From assembly GCA_905250115.1 (NCBI GenBank), contig CAJNOI010000001.1:1738977-1802976 (forward strand): 64,000 bases of DNA, written 5' to 3'. This DNA is from Adineta steineri (Eukaryota > Rotifera > Eurotatoria > Adinetida > Adinetidae). How positions within the stretch are numbered: the stretch's first letter is position 1; every line of letters begins with the position of its first letter. Positions 53,933 to 64,000 of this stretch are shown here, in pieces. The position numbers and the translations under genes are program-made. The notes under the pieces are model-generated. The model saw only the letters and a list, made by a program, of their open reading frames with translations. It was not told the origin of the DNA and searched no databases.

Positions 53933-54794
53933 TTAATCTTTGCGTAATGCATGAACATCAGTTTCAATTCCTTTATCTTTTGTTAATACATGAATAACAA
54001 CACCATCACCAAGTTCAACATGACGTTCACAACCAGCCATATAAATATCTTTTACCATTTTAACGATTTCTTCTTTTGTACGTTTAACGGGGCCTGGCTT
54101 AGTTGAATTTTTACCAAGCATCTAAATGAATAAATTTAGAAACGAAAAGACCAAAAACAAACTTACGTATGAATCAAGAATTGGTAAAAGAAGTGGCATA
54201 GCACTACCCTCGCACGTATAACGTTCTGGTGTCATTGAACCAACTGGATCAAAACCAAAAATACATCCTTTACCCTCACTATCCAAACCAGCGACAGCTG
54301 TATTTGTATAATAAGGAAAAAATCGTCGACCATACATCATAATAGAAATCATTTGAGCTAATGCAGGTGTTGAGATTGGTTTATTATGTGTATATTCATA
54401 TGACTGAACAAAATTTCAAATAGAATTTTGCTTAATTTTTATTGTATAAACTCACCTTAATACGACCTTCAAGTGTTTTCTTAAGTGTAAGTACATCACC
54501 AAGAAATCCTGTTGATAAAAGTAATGAATTGTTATGCCTAAAACAGATATTCTATTTTCTGTTTATATATTTATTTTTCTATGCATACATTTTATACACA
54601 TTGCTATGTGTACGAGATAAAATTGAATAATTTTCTGTCAAACGTGTATCACTTGCAACAACAACATAATCATCACCAGCAATGGCAACTGTTGTACTAT
54701 AAATACAAAAAATGAATGAAATTTTGTTTTTGTAAAGAAAATTATTTTACCCTGATTGAAATTCGTATGGATACCAACCGTGTTGTTTAACCAT
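53933..54794 (-). CDS. PSMB1: Proteasome subunit beta type-1 (beta6)
   Basis: Several exons from ATG 54794 (MVKQHGWYPYEFQSG) to TAA 53933. Recognisable blocks are TTVAIAGDDYVVVASDTRLT, ENYSILSRTHSNVYKM, the LLLSTGFLGDVLTLKKTLEG helix, YGRRFFPYYTNTAVAGLDSE, CIFGFDPVGSMTPERYTCEG, and the C-terminal HVELGDGVVIHVLTKDKG. This is the non-catalytic beta6 subunit of the 20S core; as expected it has no processed catalytic Thr at the mature N-terminus. The neighbouring MCMBP and IDE genes lie within 145 and 160 bp on the same strand, so promoters are very compact. Confidence 0.96.
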
Positions 54795-54954
54795 TTTATT
54801 GTTTTTTCGTTATTTATTAAATAAAAACAGAGAAAAGAAAGCCTATTGATCTGAAAAAAAAGTCGTTTTCTTTGAAATAGTAAAGTATTAGAGGAATATT
54901 TAGAGATAATGCAAGTTATTAAAAAGAAATATAATGATCACAAAAAATTCTGTT

Positions 54955-57900
54955 TTATAATTTACAGAGAACTGGTATGTCAATTTTTTCATACGATTGT
55001 GCAAGTGGATAACATGGCATTTTACTTTTCCATACATGAACATTGTCAATCCATTCGGCCTAGAAACAAATAGATATGTCAACAAGTATTAATTAATAAT
55101 AATCGATTTACTTCTGGTAAATTAATTTGTTTTTCTGGTATAACTTTGTCTTTCGAGTCTTTATCAGTTATTGGATCAATAATAAGCGGTTGTTCAGTTA
55201 ATTTAACTATAGGTTCAACAGCTGGTTCAATTATTGTTTCAGCATTGTCTTCATTAGTAGGTGAAGGTAATTCTTCGCTAGGAACAGCTGCTAATTCATT
55301 TTCTTCGTCAACAATAGATTTTTTATCATTTGTTCCTTGTAATGCGATTGCAGATGGATTAACATGGACAGATATTTTACGACGATGCATAGAATTTAAT
55401 GCTATATAATGATCATAAAACTGAACTAAATCTTTAAGTTCCAAAGATTTGATTATTTCAACTTCGAGTTGAGCTAAATAAATTTTATTGATATTTAAAA
55501 AAATGGCTAAAATGTTTTTAGTAACTTACGTCGATCGAAGCAAAATTGATGATTGGTTATTTCATTCCAAAATTTATTTCCTTGGCTATGCATTTTCTTT
55601 GGAATTTCCACTTTTTTAACCATATAACCTTCGCGTTGTTTTTTAAATATATCATCAGACATATTCGAAATATAATCCTATTAAAATAAAAAGATTTTAT
55701 GTAACTTTCTTTAAATAATTTCTTATTGAAAATCAAATATAGAAACATCTGAATACAATTATTCTTAATAATACCACATTAGGAAGAATCATAACAAAAA
55801 AGGTTGATATTAACTTACATTCGGAGCGTAACCAATAAATATTGATTTTTTTTTGTATCAGAGAATTAGCATAAAAAAGCATTAGATATTAGTTAGAAAA
55901 CACTCCGATTAGTAAGTTATATTATCAGCCAAATTAATCAAAGCTATGTCTGTTTTGCACAACCAACGACAAATAATATTCATTTGTTTAATCATTCAAT
56001 TCTCAAATTTTTCATCTTATGAATTTCTTTAAACGTCAGGGATCATGAAACATGCATTATTACAAGATGGAATAAAGTACAAACCATAATAAATATCACA
56101 TAAGTGTGACTTTGTCGCGGTTTGTTTTTCAGAACTTCTCCTGTACGATATTTAGAATATTTTTCATTATTCATTTTCTACGTACTCTTATCGAATCAAT
56201 GAATAATTCAATACGTTGATTAACATGATCAAGTTTTCTAGCCGATTGTACAATAACTCGAAAACCTTGTACACCACGTGACCGACGTGCACCAGAACTA
56301 ACAACATAACCTAATTGTTCTTTTGTTCTTAATTGATCAAAACAGGGTTCATCAACAAAATGACAAAATAATTCAAGTAAAGCATTATTTTCAAGTGTTT
56401 GTGGAAAACATTGTAAATATATTTCAATAGCATGTAATTTATGAGCATCATTAAGCATTGTATATGCATAATTACAACCTAATAATACAAGTAAATAATA
56501 TATTTATAAAATCAACTATATATATATATATAGAACTAACCTTCAGGTAATGTTAATTCACGTTGATTAAACCACATACCAGGAAAAAGTGGTTGATAGA
56601 AACGTTTTTCTTGAAATTTTTGTTCAATTAAACTCATGTATTCAAGTGCATGCTAGAAAAAATCAAAACTCAAGGTTATGATCAAATAGATAACTTACAT
56701 CTTTTGTTAAATTTCCGTACATTAATGAATCCGTAAAAAAGCGAGTTAACATTCGTGTTATGAATGAATCTAGATCATGTGCTGTAATACCATCAATACA
56801 ACTGAGTAATTCATCTTTATTCCATTGATGTTCAGCTGTTAAATATGTAACACCATAATGTGCCATTTGATAAGGAACATCGCGACGAAAATTTTGTAAT
56901 GATCGTTTAACCTATCAGAAGAAATATTTCAATAAATTTTAATAAATTATTAATTCAATTACTTTTTCTCTCATTATTTCAAATCGTTGAGGATTGACTT
57001 TAATATTAACCATACGATCGATAATCGTTTCAAGTAATTGTTTGATTTTATGACTAAATCCATGTACAGTTAACTTAAAAATAAATATTTATGTCTTTCT
57101 ACTAGAAGAAATTAATATTAATTTACCTGTATACCATAATTTAAAGCAGATAATTCATATTGTAATCCACCAAGTTGGGCTGGATAAACAATTTCAGTTA
57201 AAGAATCTTCAACTAATTCAACATAAAGTGCATTCATATTAGAATGAAGAGGATCTGCACTTCCCAATGGACTAAAATCACAAAATTTAACTTTTAAATA
57301 ACAATAAGAAATTTCAATCTTACTTTCGTAATTCAAAATAAAGATAAGCTTTAGGTAATCGATAGAATGTATCTTCACCATAAAAAAGTCGACAAAATTC
57401 ATTTTCCTTCAATACAAAAAGAAAATAAATATTTCAAAGTTATATTTTTTCGGTTTTACTTTTATTTTTATTGGTAATTGTGGTCGTGAGGTATGTTTTT
57501 CTTTTGAGAATAATTGAAAATCAGTTGGAATAAATTCATTTGGTTTTGGTAAATGAAGTTCAGGAATAAGTTCACATGTTTCACATTTTTTAATAAGTTC
57601 TTCAGGTAAATATTCTTGTTTATATTGTGTACCAAACCATTTTTCTGTTTCCGTTGCAATCGATGTAAATTCTTTACTTGCAAGAAATACTCTTAAATAA
57701 AAATTTTGAATAATTTTATCCAATTAAAATATATTTTTCTTTATTTACCGCATTTTACTTGGAATCAAATAGTCATTAAGCTCTTCAATTATTAAATCTG
57801 GACGAAATTCACGTGTTTCATAATCTCCAGAAAGACATTCAGTCAATGGATAATCCTAAAGATGAAAATTAAATATCACAAAACTGTTTCCATAAGTCAA

Positions 57901-59552
57901 TCGATTAGACGTACCCTCATTCGACCCGCTAAATTTGAGACAAAATCATCTGGTCGTTCTTTTTCACGAAATTGAAAATGCATTGCGTTAAAATTCTAAA
58001 TTCAAAACAAAAGCACAACATACATACTTCATGACTAATATCATCTTACTTTGCATTCATCGAAAATCCATTCTTTTGGTCCTTCTTTGCGCAACATAGC
58101 CATATATTGATAAACAATATAAATAATTTCCTCCCATCGACCTGTGTTCAAAGAAAAAGTTTTATTTATTGAATAAAATTATCGATTTTATTTTACTTAA
58201 TCCTTCGATTGTTAATTCTAAATCGACAGTAAAAAAATTAAAACCAGGTGCGGCATTTTTTTCTCCAGATACCAATTCAGTAGCAAGGCCCATCTTTTTT
58301 AAATGTGACAATAATGAACCATCACCTTCATGTCCAATCAAGTGTGAAAGATATGATTCAGGCTGAATGAAATCGAGATATTCTTCAACATATGATGATT
58401 AAAATAAAATAAGAAATTGTTTTATACTTACATTACAATAATATAAATCTTTATGATCAGGTATAACCCAATTGATTGTTAAATGACGATGTTCTTTAAC
58501 AGGAACAACATAACAAATTGTCTTAAAGAAAAAAAACGAGATATTGAATAAAAAAAGGAAATTTCGAAATTAAAAACTAACTTTTCGTTTAGTTTCACCA
58601 TATGGATCTGCAGGATATTTAACTTGTTTTAATTTTTTATTTGGAATATCATTAAAACTTTTCATAACAAGTGATTGAAGTTCATCAAGTGATTCTAAAT
58701 AATTAATTTGTGATATTTATTTTATTTTTAATAAATTAATCACATACGATTGCCAAGTATAGCTAAACTCATTCGATTTGATGAATATTGTGCTTTATGA
58801 AAATCCAAAAGTACTTGTCGAATATCAACACCACGTTGTTTAGGCGTTACTCTTAATGTTTCACTATTACCAATTGCAAATCCTGAATAGGGATGTTTAG
58901 GATCGGATGTTGATTTTTCTAATTGAGAAACACGCCATGCATCTTTTGATAAATTTCCTTCATATTCAGAATGAACTGCTTCTAATTCCCGATCGGTAGA
59001 TGATGCAGAAAAAAGTGGTGAAATAAAAAATTGTGCAAAGCTAAAGTAGATAAACTTAATTTGATTAAATAAGGAAAAAATATTAATAAAACGTACACAT
59101 CAAGTGCGTCGGGTAATAAACTTGGATTAATATCAAAATAATAATTTGTATGATCACCACTAGTAAAAGCATTAGAGTAGCCACCATTGCCTTCTATTAA
59201 TTTTGAATATTCATTTTCACCTGGATACTACAAAATATTTCATATGATTATTTTCATTATTAAGAAATGTAAATAAAAAATTTACTTTTGAACTACCCAT
59301 AAAAAGCATATGTTCACAAAAATGAGCAATACCAGGAACATCTCTTGGATCAGCTAAACTACCAATTGATACATCAAGTGCAGCAGCTGCTTTATCAATA
59401 TTTGGATGACTTATCAGTACAACAAGCATCTCATTTGAAAGTTCTAACCCACGATAATTCCATGAGTCACTATCACTTTTTTTTATATTATCAACAATAC
59501 GAACAATTGTTGAATCTACTGATGACATTTGTTTTTCAGATTCGATAGCCAT
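54955..59552 (-). CDS. IDE: Insulin-degrading enzyme (insulysin, M16A metalloprotease)
   Basis: Many exons (about 18) from ATG 59552 ([17 protein letters not shown]) to TAA 54955. The inverted zinc motif HxxEH is HFCEH in [16 protein letters not shown], followed across an intron by [20 protein letters not shown]. The C-terminal half has [30 protein letters not shown] and [13 protein letters not shown], and the last exons match the IDE end ([19 protein letters not shown] ... VLCKL). IDE degrades insulin, glucagon, amyloid-type peptides and oxidised protein fragments in the cytosol. No mitochondrial leader is apparent. An acidic insertion of ~60 residues (about 55140-55330) lies in the C-terminal domain where the human enzyme has a much shorter linker. 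The intron at about 55680-56180 is the longest. Catalytic residues are intact. Confidence 0.94.
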
Positions 59553-60185
59553 GAAATGAAATTTTCAAATGAATAGACAAGTTATATCTCGGCGGGAAAG
59601 ATGTAGATGTAGAAAGATGAAATGACTAAGTGACAATAACAATAAAAAAAAAATATCCAATGAACATATCAGTTAGTTGGCGAAGGGCTTCATACGTTCG
59701 ACGAATAATAAAATAGCGCCACAAACAATGTATCAGTGTGTTAGTGGTCTGCATACTGTATACAACGCTGGTTATTTATTGGATATGAATCTATCAGAAA
59801 ACGTATGTACTTGACTTGAAATTGAGATGTTTCTAGAATGAAACGTCTAAACAACTTTTATAAGCATGACCATAAAAAAGAATAAATCGTATCATTCTTC
59901 TTCATCAATTAATTACTTATTGTGTCGAAATATTCTTTAATAGTATGCTCAAAGATCAATTTTATATCAAAAGATTAGAATTCCGTATTAGTTATGTTGA
60001 ACGCATAGGTACACTAATTGAGGATGTAAGTGTTTTATTAAACGATGCGGTGATGAAAAACTGAATAAAGAAAAAACAATGATGTATAGTTTTATATTTA
60101 TTCTCTGTAATGTTGAAACAAATTGAAAACACCACTGCATAAAAAGGAGATTATACAAAGAAAAGAGAAAAACCTCGAAGAATTA
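59553..60185. other. Intergenic region with an unconfirmed small spliced ORF
   Basis: 633 bp between IDE (5' end) and the aminopeptidase (3' end). On the + strand an ATG at 59728 opens 25 codons to a gtatgt donor, and a tttaatag acceptor at about 59942 would continue for 15 codons to a stop. No family features, so it is not called as a gene. The IDE promoter must lie here. Confidence 0.4.
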
Positions 60186-63100
60186 TTATTGAAGGATTGT
60201 TTCCAATGCATTAATAAGATTTTGTTCTCGGGATTTAATCCATTCAATATTCATATTAACTTGATCAATTGCTTGTTTACGTGATGATGCACCAGCACCT
60301 GCATTTGGATAAAGTGTAAATAATTGATTCATCTAAAAATTTAAAATTAAACGTATTTTTTCGAAAAAATCAATATTTTACTTCATCAAGATACGATTCT
60401 TTTTCAAATGAACGTGCCATTGAACTAATAACAGTACCCAATCGACGATTTTCAAGTGTATAACTAAAACAAAAAAAAGCAAAATTGAATTTTTCTTCAA
60501 AAAAATCAAAATTCTTTACATATCAACAAGTTTTTGAAAATTATTTTTATAAAAATTCCATGCAACAGCACGTCCAGTTGGATTACGACTCATATATGCA
60601 ATCATAGCAAAAAAGTCTTGTCTTTTTATTGTATTTGAACCACCTTTTAAACCATCTTCAAGTAATCTATTTAATCGATCTTTATTATTAGTTGAACTAA
60701 AAGCAACTAAAGCACGTGTTTGTTCTTGTGGTGATATAGCAATTTTATAATAATTATACATCATTTCCCAATCACTTTCATTATCATCATTACTTAAATG
60801 ACATATATAAACTGTTGATAAGAAATCTGCATTAATACTAAAATCAAATCAAATTTTATCGTACAAAAACAAAGAATTCTATATCTTTACTTGATATCTA
60901 CATCACTTCCATTAAAATATTCAACTGGAATTGATTTAAATAATTTACTCGCTCGTTGAATAGCATCTTTATCATCCATTCGACAAAGGCATGAGAACTG
61001 TAAACCTTTTAATAACCTATTAAATCAAGAAAAAAATATATATTTAGTACTTTCGAAAAATTTTACTTCGTATTTTCATCATCAGTTGAATTTGTTTCTA
61101 ATATATCATCAATTGTTGAACCGGATAATAAAATTTGTTTAGCTGTAAATGTCTATACATAGGAAAAAAAAGAAGATTATATATAAATTTTATTATTCAA
61201 TCGAACTTTAAATTTTGTCCATAGATCAGGTAAATATTCAGTTAAATCAGCTAAAAGTTCCCAATGCCATTGAAATGTACGCCATATAACAAATTGTGTA
61301 CTATTTATCTTTATTAATGATTGTAAGATATGTAATGGTTCCATATAATCAATTAAACCTTTATAAGCAAGTAAATATGCATCTTGAATTAAATTAACTT
61401 TATCTTCATCAGAAAAAAACTAGCAAAAAAAAATAAATCAATAAAAATTATTTCAAAGATAAAATTTACTGTTGGATGAGCTTCTAATACATATGATAAA
61501 ATTTGCCAACTAGATAATGTTGATATATCCGATGAATATTGTGTAACATAAAAACCATGATAATCACGATTACATTTTATCCATGTGAAATATTTTTCGG
61601 AGAAAAATCTCGTTTCTTTTTCAGTTTCAAACATAAAATCAATTGTATCATGTCCGATTTTAATAGTATCATTTTCCAAGGAATTACCACCGAGAACACA
61701 TCGAAGATTAATTTTCCATATATAATTACTAGTTAAATTCGATGAATCAAGTGCATTTGAAATGATAAAACGCGATTGATTGAATGTTACATAGGTTCCA
61801 TTATCATCAGCTTTTAAATTAACATTTAAAATAGGAAAATTTGGTTCTTGTAGCCAATTTTTCATATATTCTTCTCCGCTAATATTCGCAAATAATTTAT
61901 TATAGAATATAGTTGGATCACCAACATCAAATGCGTTCAATGTTAAATATTCTCGTAAACCATCACGAAATATATCTGAACCAACAGTTTTTTCTAACAT
62001 ACGTAATATACTTGCTCCTTTTGAATAAGTTATTGAATCAAATAAACTTGTTATATCAGATGGACTTGTGACATTTTGAACAACAATTGCATGTGATGAT
62101 GGTTTAGCATCATCCCACATAACAGGTATAACTTCTTCAGTTAATACTTGTAATTCCTTTAATAGAAAAAAACAGTGTCTATAATTGAATAAATAAGAAA
62201 CAAAATATTTTACCATATTCCAATTAGGATAATAATATGTAAATGGTTTATAAGCAAGCCAGGTAGCCATAGCTTCATTTAACCATAAATTATCCCACCA
62301 TTTACATGTAACATAATTTCCAAACCCTATGAAATTGATTAGTTTTAGTATTACATGATATGAAAATAAACGTACAAAAATGAGCAATTTCATGTGCCAT
62401 TGTTTCTCCTAATTGTTGTTTTTGAAGGATTGATGCAATTTTTTTATCAAATATTATCCGATCTTCACGAAATGATACCAAACCCCAATTTTCCATTGCA
62501 CCCGATGCAAAATCTGGTACAGCCAATAAATCTAATATTTAAATTAGTGTTTTTTTTATTTAAAAATACATATATGTATATTTACCAATTTTAGGTGTAA
62601 CAGGTTCTGATGTATTGAAATAATCAGTAAAAAATATAACAGAATTACGAGCTATTTCAAGTGCTAATGCTGTATGACCTTTTTCTGTTGGTTCATGACG
62701 AGCCCAAACAATTATCTAAAAGACAAATATGTAACATATCTCTCTCTCGAGAAAATTCAAATATACTTCTGGTTCATCATCGGTACTAATTAATTTTCCA
62801 TATGTATCAGGAAGAATAGCCCAAGCAGCAAGATACGTACTCATACGAAATGTATCAGCAAATGTTGTTCGACGTAGATCATTTTCTATAGTTTCTTCAA
62901 TCTAATGAAAATCAATATTTTTGTTTTTTTGAAGAATAATTCTATAAACTTACAGTAGGAAAATTTGCAATAGCAATTGTATCTTGAGGATGAACAATAC
63001 TAATCTTGAAAATAGCTTTAAATTGTGGTTCATCAAAACATGGAAATGCTTTACGAGCATCAGTTGGTTGAAATTTTGATGCTAATAATTTTCTAAATTA

Positions 63101-63713
63101 AAATAAATATATTCAATTTTGATTATCTATAAAATATATGTTTATACCCTTGCGTTCCATTACCGAGTTTAAATGCACTTTGATAAAAGCCTATACTTCC
63201 ATCAGTTAAATTAACTATAAATCTCTGCTTTAAACTATATCGATTGGGTGTAAATAGAGAATCATTTGATAGAGACTGTAAACTAATATAATCATTTGGT
63301 GAATATATTCGCATTGTAACAAGTCGATTAATATTATCTTCATAAAGTACGGGCTCATCAAGTTGAACAAATCGTTTTGCATGATAAATCAATTGTTTAA
63401 CTGGTTGTTTCAATGTAAAATCAATTGTTACAAGTCCTTGAGCTGTTGTATCATCATTATTCTTATATATATATTCTAATTCATAGCTATGAACTTCTAA
63501 ATCTGCTAATATACGTTGATTACATTCATCTTCAATACATTCTGATAAATTGACTTTATCGATAGCAGTATTAACTGCTGTTGTCGTTGTATTTTCCAAA
63601 AGTGTAGTAAATATATCGATCTCTTGTGTTTGTTGAGGCACAACACCGGCAAGCAAACCAATAGTGATCAATGATGTCCAATAAAATAAAATTCTAAATA
63701 TAATACATGACAT
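60186..63713 (-). CDS. M1-family membrane aminopeptidase (aminopeptidase N-like)
   Basis: A multi-exon gene from ATG 63713 (MSCIIFRILFYW) to TAA 60186; an in-frame ATG at 63848 is possible but adds a polar leader. A signal-anchor helix (ILFYWTSLITIGLLAGVV) gives type II topology. A Thr-rich stalk, the N-terminal beta domain, the exopeptidase motif GAMENWG, and the zinc site HEIAHFWFGN (split by an intron after HF) with the third ligand in LWLNEAMATWLAY follow. The C-terminal ERAP1_C-like helical domain ends ALETILQ. It should cleave N-terminal residues from peptides at the cell surface. All catalytic motifs (GAMEN, HExxH-x18-E) are kept, so it is probably active. It closes the minus-strand run of WDR5, MCMBP, PSMB1 and IDE. 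Which vertebrate paralogue is closest (ANPEP, ENPEP, LNPEP, TRHDE) cannot be decided by eye. Confidence 0.94.
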
Positions 63714-64000
63714 TGAAACGCGATAAAATATAGTATGTAATGATTGTATATTTTGATGTGTACTTCTTCGTAATTGATTCAACTTTAAACTAATTGTAAT
63801 ATTGTTATTGGATATAGTTACACTTAGATGACAGATAATGACTATCACCAGCTGCTGTTATTGTATCGTGAAAACCTTTTAGTAGATAACAGTTATTATT
63901 AATATAGATAGATAGGGAAATACTTAAAAAGGTCTTCTCGGTAGATAGCGCGTCTCTTTTATCTACCTCGATTTGATAGAAAACGAAACGATGACGTTAA
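63714..64000. other. Upstream region of the aminopeptidase gene at window edge
   Basis: AT-rich sequence containing an alternative upstream ATG (63848) and the presumed promoter. No other gene is seen before the window ends. Confidence 0.4.

Noticed and set aside
59728-59990. Small spliced ORF (about 40 aa) upstream of IDE
   Set aside because: Splice sites and frame fit, but there is no recognisable family and the length is short enough to be chance; needs transcript evidence.

Overview
The window is nuclear DNA of a small-genome metazoan. It is AT-rich, with many GT-AG introns of 45-60 bp, short intergenic spaces and two assembly gaps (4475-4484 and 43737-44527). A bdelloid rotifer (Rotaria/Adineta type) fits best. 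Support comes from G-rich TGTGGG-like tracts resembling the bdelloid telomeric unit, an NHL-repeat membrane protein, a mucin-stalk lectin-like family, and a BAHD-type acyltransferase that looks acquired from a non-animal donor. The species is inferred, not proven.

Layout. 1-17.5 kb is a conserved block: PRPF19 (+), a dispanin/CD225 protein (+), 4E-BP (-), an HP1-type chromobox protein (-), a CYP3-clan-like P450 (-), a RASL10-like GTPase (-), a tetraspanin (-) and mitochondrial ATPase inhibitor IF1 (+). 17.5-32.2 kb is accessory: a membrane protein with a Ser/Thr stalk and a galactose-binding-like ectodomain (+), an NHL-repeat membrane protein (-), a Cys-rich protein of unknown family (-), a MYND-finger fragment (+) and the BAHD acyltransferase (+), with many TGTGGG/CCCACA hairpin repeats. 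32.2-36.7 kb is a conserved island with arginyl-tRNA synthetase (-) and a single-exon GPCR (-). 37-50 kb is again repeat-bearing: a CS-alpha-beta (ASABF-like) peptide gene whose 3' half runs into repeat DNA, an arrestin-domain protein (+), another Ser/Thr-stalk protein interrupted by the large gap (+), and TTC14 (-). 50-64 kb is a dense minus-strand housekeeping run: WDR5, MCMBP, PSMB1, insulin-degrading enzyme and an M1 aminopeptidase.

Most novel points. (1) A family of short hairpin elements has arms of the form TCTTGAGGGTGTGGGTG / CACCCACACCCTCAAGA and is concentrated in the accessory stretches. (2) A hAT-like MITE is present twice in opposite orientations, each with a perfect 8-bp target duplication, and each has landed inside one of these hairpin elements. 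(3) Three genes share a plan of cytosolic tail, one membrane helix, Ser/Thr stalk from small exons, and a different extracellular module. (4) The BAHD enzyme is a horizontal-transfer candidate. (5) The CS-alpha-beta peptide gene appears cut by a repeat.

Exon joins were worked out by eye from GT-AG sites, reading phase and remembered family features; no searches were run.
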